DNA of 64,000 nucleotides from Pelomonas sp041914785 (lineage in GTDB: Bacteria; Pseudomonadota; Gammaproteobacteria; Burkholderiales; Burkholderiaceae_C): contig JAYSCT010000001.1 of assembly GCA_041914785.1 (NCBI GenBank), positions 124,001 to 188,000 of the forward strand, given 5' to 3'. Positions 15,613 to 24,067 of this stretch are shown here, piece by piece. Made by a program: the position numbers and the translations under genes. Positions within the stretch are counted from its first letter, which is position 1. Each line of letters begins with the position of its first letter. The notes beneath the pieces were generated by a model that was not told the DNA's origin, did not search any database, and saw only the letters and a list, made by a program, of their open reading frames with translations.

Positions 15613-16902
15613 TCAGGCCAGGACGGCCAGCGGCGGTTGCACCTGGTTGCGGCCGGCCTGCTTGGCAAGGTAGAGCTGCTCGTCGGCCCGCGTCAACAGG
15701 TCTTCGCCGCGCTCCCCGGGGCGGTACTCGGCCACGCCGAGACTGGCCGTCACGCGCAGCGCCCCGCCGTTCGGCAGGGTCACAAGCAGCGTCTGCTCGA
15801 TCTGCCGGCGCAGCCGTTCGGCCACGTCCTGGGCCTGCGACAGCGACGTTTCCGGCAGCACCAGCACGAACTCTTCGCCGCCGTAGCGCGCCACCCAGTC
15901 GGAGCTGGCGCGCAGCGCGTCGCGCAGGCAGTGCCCCATGGCGGCCAGCACCTGATCGCCGACCGGGTGCCCGTGGTTGTCGTTGATGGACTTGAAGCGG
16001 TCCACGTCGCAGAACACCAGCGACAGCGGGCGCCCGTAGCGCTCGGCATGCGCCAGCGCCTCGGGGTACTTCTGGCTGAATGCCAGGCGGTTGTGGCAGC
16101 CGGTCAACGGATCGGTGATGGCGAGCACCTTGAGCTTGTCGAGCGCCGTCTGCAGTTGCTCGGTGCGGTCGGCGACGCGGGCGTCGAGCTCGCGGACATG
16201 CTCTGCCACGCGGTCCTGCAGCGCGCTGAAGCCCGCGGCCATCAAGTCCATCTCGTCTCGTGTATTGGCCGAGCGCTGGCTCAGCTGCAGCCGCTCGTCC
16301 AGCCGATCCGCGCCGAGGCGGTTCACGAAGTCCGCCATCTCGCGCATCGGACGCTGCAGCCGCCGGCGCACGACGAGCAGCGTGGCGGTCAGCACCACGG
16401 CCGTGAGGAGCAGGCAGGGCACGACAGCCTCGGCCACCCGGGTGGCCACCTGGCGTTCGATGAACGCCTGGTCGACGACGACTTTCAGATGACCCGCCGA
16501 GCACCCTTTGGGCGGCTGGCAAGAGACGCTGGTCTTGTCGTTCGACGTCCACACGACCGGAACAAGCACCGCCGGCGGTTGGCTGCTCAACGCCAGCTCG
16601 CCGCTTTCGACCACCACGGTGCCTTGGGCGCCCAGCACCGCCAGGTAGCCTGCCCCGGGGATGGTCAGCGCCGCGTCCAGCTGAGTCTTCGCCGCGGCGT
16701 GCTCAACGTTCCAGAGCGCCTCCGCGAGGCTCGGTGCCAGCGCCTGTGTCTGAACTTGAAGCGAGGCGCGCAGCCGGGCGCCAGCCTCCCGCCAGGTGAT
16801 GACTCCCTGACAAGCCCCCACCACCAGGGCGCTCGCCATGCCCCACATCAGGATGGCACGCGTCAATCGAACGGTGATCGGCTGGAAGTGGGTCTCTGAC
16901 AT
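15613..16902 (-). CDS. Membrane-bound diguanylate cyclase
   Basis: A 429-residue protein. A first membrane helix (13-33), a periplasmic sensor of about 125 residues with two Cys at 128 and 134, a second helix (158-178), a HAMP-like linker, a short coiled coil, and a GGDEF domain from about 262. The active site is GGEEF at 341-345 and the DPLTGCHNR motif is intact, so it should make c-di-GMP from two GTP. The inhibitory RxxD site is not conserved: the place five residues ahead of the Gly pair reads ASSD, so product inhibition may be weak. It stands alone, convergent with the DUF2145 gene. Confidence 0.92.
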   Translation of the reverse strand: MSETHFQPITVRLTRAILMWGMASALVVGACQGVITWREAGARLRASLQVQTQALAPSLAEALWNVEHAAAKTQLDAALTIPGAGYLAVLGAQGTVVVESGELALSSQPPAVLVPVVWTSNDKTSVSCQPPKGCSAGHLKVVVDQAFIERQVATRVAEAVVPCLLLTAVVLTATLLVVRRRLQRPMREMADFVNRLGADRLDERLQLSQRSANTRDEMDLMAAGFSALQDRVAEHVRELDARVADRTEQLQTALDKLKVLAITDPLTGCHNRLAFSQKYPEALAHAERYGRPLSLVFCDVDRFKSINDNHGHPVGDQVLAAMGHCLRDALRASSDWVARYGGEEFVLVLPETSLSQAQDVAERLRRQIEQTLLVTLPNGGALRVTASLGVAEYRPGERGEDLLTRADEQLYLAKQAGRNQVQPPLAVLA

Positions 16903-17017
16903 GGCGGCGCGTGATGACGAGGCGCGATGGTAGAGACCGCCGCTATCGACTCACCGGCCGCGGGCCGTCCTATTTCACGGCAACGCAGCCTCGGTGCTCA
17001 CGGCACCGCGCAGAGGC

Positions 17018-17722
17018 TCAGTCCCGCGCCGGAATCTTCATGCCCCGCTGCACGGCCTGCCGCGCCATGAAGGCCGCGCGCACGCGCTCGACGTTGGCAA
17101 AGTCCGCATAACCCACCAGCTCGCCCGCGCCGTAGAAGCCGATCAGGTTGTTGACCCACGGGAAGACGGCGATGTCCGCCACCGTGTACTCGTCACCCAC
17201 CAGCCAGGTCTTACCCTGCAGGTGCTTGTCCAGCACGGCCAGCAGCCGGCGCGACTCGGCCACGTAGCGGTCGCGCGGGCGCTTGTCCTCGAAGTCCTTG
17301 CCGGCGAACTTGTGGAAGAAACCCAGCTGGCCAAACATCGGCCCGACACCGCCCATCTGGAACATCAGCCACTGCAGCGCCTCGTAGCGGCGCGCGGGGT
17401 CGGCGGGCAGCAGGCGGCCGGTCTTCTCGGCCAGGTAGACGAGGATGGCACCGCTCTCGAACAGCGGCAGCGGCACGCCGCCGGGGCCGTGCGGGTCGAT
17501 GATGGCGGGGATCTTGTTGTTCGGGTTCAGCGACAGGAACTCGGGCGTGAGCTGGTCGTTGGTGTCGAACTTCACCAGGTGCGGCTCGTAGGCCAGGCCC
17601 AGCTCCTCCAGCGCGATGGACACCTTGACGCCGTTGGGCGTGGGCAGCGAGTACAGCTGCAGCACGTCGGGCCGCGTGGCGGGCCATTTCTGGGTGATGG
17701 GGAAGTCGTTGAGCACGGTCAT
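17018..17722 (-). CDS. GST-like disulfide oxidoreductase (YghU/YfcG type)
   Basis: A 234-residue GST-family protein. The N-domain has LQLYSLPTPNGVKVSIALEELGL (Thr-Pro-Asn-Gly at the active centre, as in Nu-class YghU/YfcG), then NPNNKIPAIIDP with the cis-Pro and FESGAILVYLAEKTGRLLP. The C-domain shows MFGQLGFFHKFA and the EYTVADIAVFPWV helix. Nu-class enzymes reduce organic hydroperoxides or disulfides with glutathione and lack the Cys or Tyr of other classes, which fits the sequence. The ATG at 17722 lies 102 bp from the divergent ubiA start. The 115 bp on its other side, up to the cyclase start, show nothing clear. Confidence 0.9.
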   Translation of the reverse strand: MTVLNDFPITQKWPATRPDVLQLYSLPTPNGVKVSIALEELGLAYEPHLVKFDTNDQLTPEFLSLNPNNKIPAIIDPHGPGGVPLPLFESGAILVYLAEKTGRLLPADPARRYEALQWLMFQMGGVGPMFGQLGFFHKFAGKDFEDKRPRDRYVAESRRLLAVLDKHLQGKTWLVGDEYTVADIAVFPWVNNLIGFYGAGELVGYADFANVERVRAAFMARQAVQRGMKIPARD

Positions 17723-17824
17723 GGCAGTCGGGATGGGAGGCGAACGGCCGCGACTGTAGGCGCGCCGCATTGACCGGGAGCCGGCAAGGACTTGGCCCGG
17801 CCAGTACGCGTGAAAATCCCCCAC

Positions 17825-18730
17825 ATGACCTCCACCGTTCCCGCCGCCGCGCGCCCCAGCCGGCTCGCCCTCTACCTGCAGCTGATCCGCTGGGACCGCC
17901 CCGCCGGCTGGCTGCTGCTGCTGTGGCCCACGCTGGCCGCGCTGTGGATCGCGGCGGACGGTTTCCCCGGCTGGCACCTGCTGGGCGTGTTCACGCTGGG
18001 CACCATCCTGATGCGCTCGGCCGGCTGCTGCATCAACGACGTGGCCGACCGCGACTTCGACCGTCACGTGAAACGCACCGCCGCCCGGCCGGTGACGACC
18101 GGCGCGGTGTCGGTGAAGGCCGCGCTGGTGCTGGGCGCGGCGCTGGCGCTGGTGTCGTTCGGCCTGGTGCTGACGACCAACCCGCCGGCCATCCTGCTGA
18201 GCTTCGCCGCGCTGGCGGTGGCCATTGCCTACCCGTTCGCCAAGCGCGTGCTGGCCATGCCGCAGGCGGTGCTGGGCGTGGCGTTCTCGTTCGGCATCCC
18301 GATGGCGTTCGCCGCGGCGCTGGGCGGCGCGGAGTGGCACCTGCGCTCGGTGCCGCTGTCGGCCTGGGCGCTGCTGGTGGCCAACCTGTTCTGGGTGCTG
18401 GCCTACGACACCGAGTACGCGATGGTGGACCGCGACGACGACCTGCGCATCGGCGTGCGCTCGTCGGCCATCGCGCTGGGCCGCTGGGACGTGGCCGGCA
18501 TCATGGCCTTCTACGCCGCCTACCTGGCGATGTGGACGGGCCTGGGCCTGCGGCTGGGGCTGGGCCGCTGGTTCCTGGCCGGCATGGCGGTGGCGGCCGC
18601 GCAGGCGCTGTGGCACTACACATTGATCCGCCGGCGCAGCCGCGCCGAGTGCTTCCGCGCCTTCCGCGCCAACCACTGGCTGGGCCTGGCCGTGTTCGCC
18701 GGCACCGCCGTGGACCTGGCTCTGCGCTGA
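17825..18730 (+). CDS. ubiA: 4-hydroxybenzoate octaprenyltransferase
   Basis: A 301-residue polytopic membrane prenyltransferase. The first Asp-rich motif is NDVADRDFDRHVKRT (starting at residue 71) and the second is DTEYAMVDRDDDLRIGV, which together bind Mg and the polyprenyl diphosphate. The opening LIRWDRPAGWLLLLWPTLAALW is typical of UbiA. It attaches the prenyl tail to 4-hydroxybenzoate in ubiquinone synthesis at the inner membrane. The supplier of 4-hydroxybenzoate, ubiC, lies 8 kb away in this window rather than adjacent as in E. coli. ATG 17825 was chosen over a TTG at 17792 for length and fit. Confidence 0.96.
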   Translation: MTSTVPAAARPSRLALYLQLIRWDRPAGWLLLLWPTLAALWIAADGFPGWHLLGVFTLGTILMRSAGCCINDVADRDFDRHVKRTAARPVTTGAVSVKAALVLGAALALVSFGLVLTTNPPAILLSFAALAVAIAYPFAKRVLAMPQAVLGVAFSFGIPMAFAAALGGAEWHLRSVPLSAWALLVANLFWVLAYDTEYAMVDRDDDLRIGVRSSAIALGRWDVAGIMAFYAAYLAMWTGLGLRLGLGRWFLAGMAVAAAQALWHYTLIRRRSRAECFRAFRANHWLGLAVFAGTAVDLALR

Positions 18731-18737
18731 CGCCGGC

Positions 18738-19499
18738 ATGAACACGCGGCGGCACTTCCTGGCCTGCGGCGGCGCGCTGCTGGCGGCGGCCGATGCGGGC
18801 GCCACGGACGCGGCGCCGCCGCTGGTGCTCGTCAACGCCGTCTACCCGCCGCTGGTGAACCCGCCGGGCGACGCCAGCGGCGAGGGCGTGGACATCGACA
18901 TCGCCCGCGAGGCGCTGCGCCGTGGCGGCTACACCGGCGGCATCGAGCTGCAGTGGGTGCCGTGGAAGCGCGCCCTCTTCATGCTGGAGCGCGGCCTGGC
19001 CGACTTCACGACGACGATCAACTTCAGCACCGAGCGCGACCGCTTCCTGCGCTGGAGCAAGGCCTACCGCGCCGGCAAGCAGTACTACTTCTACACGCGC
19101 AAGAATTCGGGGCCGCGCCTGCAGCGGCTTGGCGACCTGCGCGGCCTGCGGCTGGCCCTGAGCGACGGCTTCATCTACCCCCAGGCCGTGCTGGACGCCG
19201 CGACCGGCAAGCCCGAGCTGGGCCGCAACGTGGCCGGTGCCGTGCAGCTGGTGGAACGCGGTCGGGCGGACGTCGTCATCGCCACCGCGCTGGCCGGCGC
19301 CTGGGAGATCCACCAGCTGGGCCTGGCCGACCGCGTGGAGCGGCAGCCGCTGGAGTTCTTCCATCCCGAACCGACCTTCATGGCGTTCTCGGCCGCCAGC
19401 CCGCGCACGGCCGCCGGCCTGGCCGCACTGAACGCGGGCCTGACCGCCATGCTGCGCGACGGCAGCGTCGCCCATATCGAGAAGCGTTACTCACGCTGA
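18738..19499 (+). CDS. Periplasmic solute-binding protein (family 3 type)
   Basis: A 253-residue exported protein. A signal peptide with an RR pair and a Cys (MNTRRHFLACGG) is followed by a family 3 solute-binding fold: VLVNAVYPPLVNPPG, then WVPWKRALFMLERGLADFTTTINFS and the second-lobe LRGLRLALSDGFIYP. No permease or ATPase gene is near, so it may be an orphan sensor or scavenging protein of the kind common beside regulators. It follows ubiA by 7 bp, probably sharing its transcript without sharing its function. Confidence 0.8.
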   Translation: MNTRRHFLACGGALLAAADAGATDAAPPLVLVNAVYPPLVNPPGDASGEGVDIDIAREALRRGGYTGGIELQWVPWKRALFMLERGLADFTTTINFSTERDRFLRWSKAYRAGKQYYFYTRKNSGPRLQRLGDLRGLRLALSDGFIYPQAVLDAATGKPELGRNVAGAVQLVERGRADVVIATALAGAWEIHQLGLADRVERQPLEFFHPEPTFMAFSAASPRTAAGLAALNAGLTAMLRDGSVAHIEKRYSR

Positions 19500-19569
19500 G
19501 CACCTGCGCGGGCGGGCGGGGCCCGATTCCGCGTACATTGCTCCGCTCATTTCAGGGACTAGGAAGAAG

Positions 19570-21183
19570 ATGTCGACAGCGATTCGAGCGGCCGCCATGC
19601 TGGCCACCGTGTTGGGCCTCGCCTTGAGTGGCTGCGGCGGCGGTGGGGGTGGCGGCACGACGGCACCCACCGGATCGACGGGGTCCACGGGCGGTACCGG
19701 CAGCAGCGGCGCCGCCACGGGCGACCCGCAGGGCCCGTCGGCCAGCTTCGCGCAGCAGTGCGCCGCCAACAACACGCTGGCCGCGGCCAACCTGCGCACG
19801 TCCACGCTGGACACCGAGAAGAAGTGGCTGCGCGCCTATGTGGACGAGGTCTACCTGTGGCGCGACGAGGTGCCCCGCGTCGACCCGTCGCTGCCAGCCT
19901 ATGGCGGCAGCGACGTGCCTGCCGCGCTGGACGCCTACTTCAACGCGCTGCTGACACCGCAGCGCACCGACTCCGGCGCCTACCGCGACCGCTTCAGCTT
20001 CACCTACCCCACCGCCAAGTGGAACGCGCTGTTCGACAGCGCCACCGAGGCCGGCTACGGCCTGGAATGGAAGATGACGCAGGACACGCCGCCGCGCCGC
20101 ATCTTCATCGCCCAGGTGGAGCCGGGCAGCCCCGCCGACGTGGCCGGCCTGCGCCGCGGCGACCAGCTGCTGACCGCCGACGGCACCAGTGCCGACGTGG
20201 CCGATGCCAGCGGCGTGGACCGGCTGACGGCCGCCATGTACCCCGACACGCTGGGCACGACGCGCACCTTCGTCTTCACGCGCACCGACGGCTCCACGAT
20301 CACGCGCAGCCTCACCAGCGCCAACATCACGAAGACGCCGGTGCCGCTGTCCAAGGTGGTCACGACGCCGGCCGGCACGCGCGCCGGCTACCTGCTGTTC
20401 AACGACCACGTGGCGCCGTCCGAGGCGCAGCTCGTCACCGCCATGCAGGGCCTGCAGACCGCCGGCGTGCGCGAGCTGGTGCTGGACCTGCGCTACAACG
20501 GCGGCGGCTACCTCTACATCGCCAGCGAGCTGGCCGCGATGATCGCCGGCAGCACCGCCACCAGCGGCAAGGCCTTCGAGCGGCTGACCTACAACAGCCG
20601 GCGCAGCAGCGAGAACGAGACGACGCCGTTCTACACGACGTCCTGCTACCTCGTGAACGGCCGCTGCACGCGCGAGCAGGCGCTGCCGCAGCTGAGCCTC
20701 ACGCGCGTCTACGTGCTGGCGCAGTCGGGCACCTGCTCGGCCAGCGAGGCCATCATCAACGGCCTGCGCGGCGTGGGCGTGGACGTGGTGCTCATCGGCG
20801 GCAAGACCTGCGGCAAGCCCTATGGCTTCAACGGCAAGGACAACTGCGGCGTGACCTACCTGCCCATCGAGTTCGTCGGCGTCAACGCCAAGGGTTTCGG
20901 CGACTACTCGGACGGCTTCGAGCCGACGGCCGGCGCCGACACCGGCACCCGCTTCGTCAAGGGCTGCACCGTGGCCGACGACCCGACCCACGCGCTGGGC
21001 GACCCCGCCGAGGCCATGCTCGCCACCGCGCTGGGCCACCTGGACACGGGCCGCTGCCCGGTGCTGCCGGGCGCGTCGGGCGCGACAGTGCACGCACAGT
21101 CCTCCCCCACCGGCGAGGGCGCGACGCCGCTGCTGGCGCGCCGCCACCCGGGCCGCGACAACCGCGTGCGCCTGCCGCGCTAG
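19570..21183 (+). CDS. S41 family peptidase lipoprotein (copy 1)
   Basis: A 537-residue lipoprotein. The lipobox LALSGC places the acyl Cys at residue 22, followed by a Gly/Thr/Ser linker. Then come an N-terminal helical domain, a PDZ domain (VEPGSPADVAGLRRGDQLL near residue 180), and the S41 catalytic core with LVLDLRYNGGGYLY and the nucleophile region SGTCSASEA, Ser390, with Lys416 in KTCGK as general base. Such tail-specific-protease relatives cleave unfolded or C-terminal segments in the periplasm. Many Cys in the catalytic domain suggest disulfides. A paralogue follows 61 bp downstream and shares a 320-bp identical segment with this gene. Confidence 0.9.
   Translation: MSTAIRAAAMLATVLGLALSGCGGGGGGGTTAPTGSTGSTGGTGSSGAATGDPQGPSASFAQQCAANNTLAAANLRTSTLDTEKKWLRAYVDEVYLWRDEVPRVDPSLPAYGGSDVPAALDAYFNALLTPQRTDSGAYRDRFSFTYPTAKWNALFDSATEAGYGLEWKMTQDTPPRRIFIAQVEPGSPADVAGLRRGDQLLTADGTSADVADASGVDRLTAAMYPDTLGTTRTFVFTRTDGSTITRSLTSANITKTPVPLSKVVTTPAGTRAGYLLFNDHVAPSEAQLVTAMQGLQTAGVRELVLDLRYNGGGYLYIASELAAMIAGSTATSGKAFERLTYNSRRSSENETTPFYTTSCYLVNGRCTREQALPQLSLTRVYVLAQSGTCSASEAIINGLRGVGVDVVLIGGKTCGKPYGFNGKDNCGVTYLPIEFVGVNAKGFGDYSDGFEPTAGADTGTRFVKGCTVADDPTHALGDPAEAMLATALGHLDTGRCPVLPGASGATVHAQSSPTGEGATPLLARRHPGRDNRVRLPR
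20473..20792 (+). repeat. 320-bp block identical to 22190-22509 (copy 1)
   Basis: By eye, every base matches the second copy in the downstream paralogue. The block covers the S41 catalytic core from the ELVLDLRYNGGG strand through the nucleophile Ser. Flanking coding sequence on both sides differs clearly, including at silent sites. Confidence 0.85.
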
Positions 21184-21244
21184 GCTGCCGAGATCGGGCC
21201 TGTGAATCGGCTTACATTGCCGCGAGTCAGCTGGGAGTGAAGTG

Positions 21245-22900
21245 ATGACGAATGCAATCCGCGGGACCTGGGCACTGGCCATGGCCGTCGGCCTGGCGCT
21301 GGCCGGCTGCGGCGGTGGTGGCGACCGTGCGGGCACGCCCATCCTGGGTGGCTCGACGTCGGGGTCGTCGGGTTCTTCCGGGTCGTCGGGCTCGTCCGGG
21401 TCCAGCGGCTCCACGGGCAGCACCGGCAACACCTCGCCCGACCCGCAGGGCCCGTCGGCCAGCTTCGCGCAGCAATGCGCCGCCAACAACACGCTCGCCG
21501 CGGCCAACCTGCGCACGTCCACGCTGGACACCGAGAAGAAATGGCTGCGCGCCTACTTCGACGAGGCCTACCTGTGGCGCGACGAGGTGCCGCGCGTGGA
21601 CCCGAGCGGCGCGGGCTACAGCGGCAGCGACGTCTATGTCGCGATGGACAACTACTTCGAGGCGCTGAAGTCGCCCAACCTGACCGACACGGGCCAGCGC
21701 CGCGACCGCTTCAGCTTCACCTACGCCACCGACAAGTGGAAGGCGCTCAGCGAGAACGCCGTCGAGGCCGGCTACGGCATCGAGTGGAAGCTGACGAGCC
21801 CGACGCCGCCGCGGCGCATCCGCGTCGCCTTCGTGGAGCCCGGCAGCCCGGCCGATCTGGCGGGCATCGTGCGCGGCGACGAACTGGCCAGCGTGGACGG
21901 CACCAGCGCCGACGCGGGCGATGACGCCGGCGTCGACAAGCTGAACGCCGCGCTGTCCCCCAACGCGCTGAACGCGCCGCACAGCTTCGTGTTCACGCGC
22001 GCCAACGGCACGTCCATCACGCGCAGCCTGACCAGCGCCAGCATCACCAAGACGCCGGTGCCCCTGGCCCGCGTCGTCACGACGCCGCTGGGCACCAAGG
22101 CCGGCTACCTGCTGTTCAACGACCATGTCGCGCCAGCCGAAGCCCAGCTCATCGATGCGATGCGCGGCTTCCAGACGCAGGGTGTGCAGGAGCTGGTGCT
22201 GGACCTGCGCTACAACGGCGGCGGCTACCTCTACATCGCCAGCGAGCTGGCCGCGATGATCGCCGGCAGCACCGCCACCAGCGGCAAGGCCTTCGAGCGG
22301 CTGACCTACAACAGCCGGCGCAGCAGCGAGAACGAGACGACGCCGTTCTACACGACGTCCTGCTACCTCGTGAACGGCCGCTGCACGCGCGAGCAGGCGC
22401 TGCCGCAGCTGAGCCTCACGCGCGTCTACGTGCTGGCGCAGTCGGGCACCTGCTCGGCCAGCGAGGCCATCATCAACGGCCTGCGCGGCGTGGGCGTGGA
22501 CGTGGTGCTGGTGGGCGGCAAGACCTGCGGCAAGCCCTATGGCTTCACGGCCAAGGACAACTGCGGCATCAGCTACTTCCCGATCGAGTTCGCCGGCGTC
22601 AACGCGCAGGGCTTCGGCGACTACGCGGACGGCTTCGAGCCCACCACCGGCGGCACCGCCGGCACGCGCTTCGTGAAGGGCTGCAGCGTGTCGGACGACT
22701 TCGGCCGCGCGTTGGGCGACACCACGGAGGCCATGCTCGCCACCGCGCTGGGCCATGCCGACAGCGGCAGCTGCCCGGTGCTGCCGGGCGCCAGCGGCGC
22801 GACGGTGCGTGCACAGAGCGCCAGCAACGGCGAAGGCGGCCTGGCGATGACGCTCAAGCGCAACCCGGCGCGCGACAACCGGATCTGGATACCGCGCTAG
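21245..22900 (+). CDS. S41 family peptidase lipoprotein (copy 2)
   Basis: A 551-residue paralogue of the preceding gene, with the same order: lipobox LALAGC, a linker of Gly-Ser-Ser repeats (residues 35-60), the helical domain, a PDZ domain, and the S41 core with the same SGTCSASE nucleophile and KTCGK base. The Ser/Gly linker differs most between copies. The ATG at 21245 is preferred to a GTG three bases earlier because of its spacing from GGGAG. Tandem position and near-identical core point to duplication followed by gene conversion. Both copies could process envelope proteins; different PDZ and N-domain residues may give different targets. Confidence 0.9.
   Translation: MTNAIRGTWALAMAVGLALAGCGGGGDRAGTPILGGSTSGSSGSSGSSGSSGSSGSTGSTGNTSPDPQGPSASFAQQCAANNTLAAANLRTSTLDTEKKWLRAYFDEAYLWRDEVPRVDPSGAGYSGSDVYVAMDNYFEALKSPNLTDTGQRRDRFSFTYATDKWKALSENAVEAGYGIEWKLTSPTPPRRIRVAFVEPGSPADLAGIVRGDELASVDGTSADAGDDAGVDKLNAALSPNALNAPHSFVFTRANGTSITRSLTSASITKTPVPLARVVTTPLGTKAGYLLFNDHVAPAEAQLIDAMRGFQTQGVQELVLDLRYNGGGYLYIASELAAMIAGSTATSGKAFERLTYNSRRSSENETTPFYTTSCYLVNGRCTREQALPQLSLTRVYVLAQSGTCSASEAIINGLRGVGVDVVLVGGKTCGKPYGFTAKDNCGISYFPIEFAGVNAQGFGDYADGFEPTTGGTAGTRFVKGCSVSDDFGRALGDTTEAMLATALGHADSGSCPVLPGASGATVRAQSASNGEGGLAMTLKRNPARDNRIWIPR
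22190..22509 (+). repeat. 320-bp block identical to 20473-20792 (copy 2)
   Basis: This is the second copy of the identical catalytic-core block. The distance between copies is 1,717 bp. The match breaks at a single base on each side, after which the two genes diverge. Confidence 0.85.
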
Positions 22901-22981
22901 CCCCGCATTCGGGCCGAGCGCCGGGCCGCCCCAAGCCGGCCCGCCAGGGCGATGTGCATGCGGCTCAACGCCGCATGCATC

Positions 22982-23049
22982 GCCGTCCCCTCGGGGGAAC
23001 GATCAGGCGGGCCCGCGTTCAGCGGAGCCAGACTGAGCGAGGGGCTTCT
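22982..23049 (-). repeat. Interspersed GC-rich element at the 3' end of the oxidoreductase gene
   Basis: Read on the minus strand it begins AAGCCCCT, contains CCGCTGAACG, and ends in the dyad CCCCCGAGGGG. The same order of parts (AAGCCCCT, CCGCTGGG, CCCCCTCGGGG) occurs inside putA at 49487-49541. The oxidoreductase stop codon lies within it, so the last 15 or so residues of that protein come from the element. Between 22901 and 22981 nothing else is visible. Confidence 0.55.
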
Positions 23050-24067
23050 TGTTCACGCCACCCGGGAGCTTCTCCCGGATCGCGTCGCTCCAGCGCAGCA
23101 GCCCCAGCGTCTCGCTGTGCGGCATGCGCGGGCTCTCCAGCAGGCCGGCGCGGATGCAGGCCTGTGCCTCGGCGATCTCGCCCTCGAAGCCGTTGAGCAC
23201 GTGCGGCGCGTCGAAGCGCTGGGCCGGCGCCTTGCGCGTGACCAGCTCCACCGCCTGGGAGCCCCAGAAGTCCACCGGGAAGCGCAGCCCGGCTTTGGCG
23301 CCCAGCGCCTCGAACGCGTTCACCGACGACGCGTCGAAGCCGCAGCGGAACTGCGACGTGATGCCGCCGGGGAAGTGGAAGGTGGCCGTCACCGACGCGT
23401 CCACGCCGGTGGGCGCCAGCGTGGCGGCCACGTCGATGCGCTCCGGCTCGGGGCACTCGCCGCCGTTGAACTGCTGCAGCACCCAGCGCGTGACGACGAG
23501 GTTGTAGATGCCGATGTCCCACAGCGAGCCGCCGGCCAGCGCCGGGTTCCAGTTGCGGTGCGCCGGGTCGAAGGCCGACGAGAAGCAGAAGCTGGACTGC
23601 ATCGCGCGCAGCTCGCCAATGGCGCCCTCGCGCAGCAGCCGGCCGGCCAGCTCGTAGGCCGGCAGGAAGCGCGTCCACACCGCTTCCATCAGGAACACGC
23701 CCTTCTCGCGCGCCAGGGCGATGAGGGCCTGGCCTTCCTCCAGCGACGTCACCAGCGGCTTCTCGCACAGCACCGGTTTGCCGGCCAGCAGCGCGGCGCC
23801 GACGTACTCGCCGTGGTGGGAGTGCGGCGTGGCGATGTAGACGGCGTCCACGCCGGGGTCGGCCAGCAGGTCTGCCAGCGCTGTCGTCACGCGCGCCGGC
23901 GCGCCGGGCTGCTGCCACTGGTCGGCGTAGGCCTGGCCCTTGGCCGCGTCGCGCGCGAACACGGCCGCCAGGCGCGCGCCCGGCACGGCGGCCAGCGCGC
24001 CGGCAAAACGGTTGGCGATGCCACCGGGGCCGATGACGCCCCAGTTGAAGGTGTGCTCATGGGCCAT
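23003..24067 (-). CDS. Gfo/Idh/MocA family oxidoreductase
   Basis: A 354-residue NAD(P)-dependent dehydrogenase. The Rossmann start is FNWGVIGPGGIANRFAGAL. The family's EKP motif is VLCEKPLVTS, with Lys as the catalytic residue. The C-terminal alpha/beta domain has GGSLWDIGIYNLV. Relatives oxidise or epimerise sugars, inositols or trans-dihydrodiols. The last residues, KKPLAQSGSAERGPA, look unlike the family and lie in a repeat element. The start of this gene overlaps the end of the HPP-CBS gene by 11 bp, so the two are cotranscribed. Substrate unknown. Confidence 0.88.
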   Translation of the reverse strand: MAHEHTFNWGVIGPGGIANRFAGALAAVPGARLAAVFARDAAKGQAYADQWQQPGAPARVTTALADLLADPGVDAVYIATPHSHHGEYVGAALLAGKPVLCEKPLVTSLEEGQALIALAREKGVFLMEAVWTRFLPAYELAGRLLREGAIGELRAMQSSFCFSSAFDPAHRNWNPALAGGSLWDIGIYNLVVTRWVLQQFNGGECPEPERIDVAATLAPTGVDASVTATFHFPGGITSQFRCGFDASSVNAFEALGAKAGLRFPVDFWGSQAVELVTRKAPAQRFDAPHVLNGFEGEIAEAQACIRAGLLESPRMPHSETLGLLRWSDAIREKLPGGVNKKPLAQSGSAERGPA

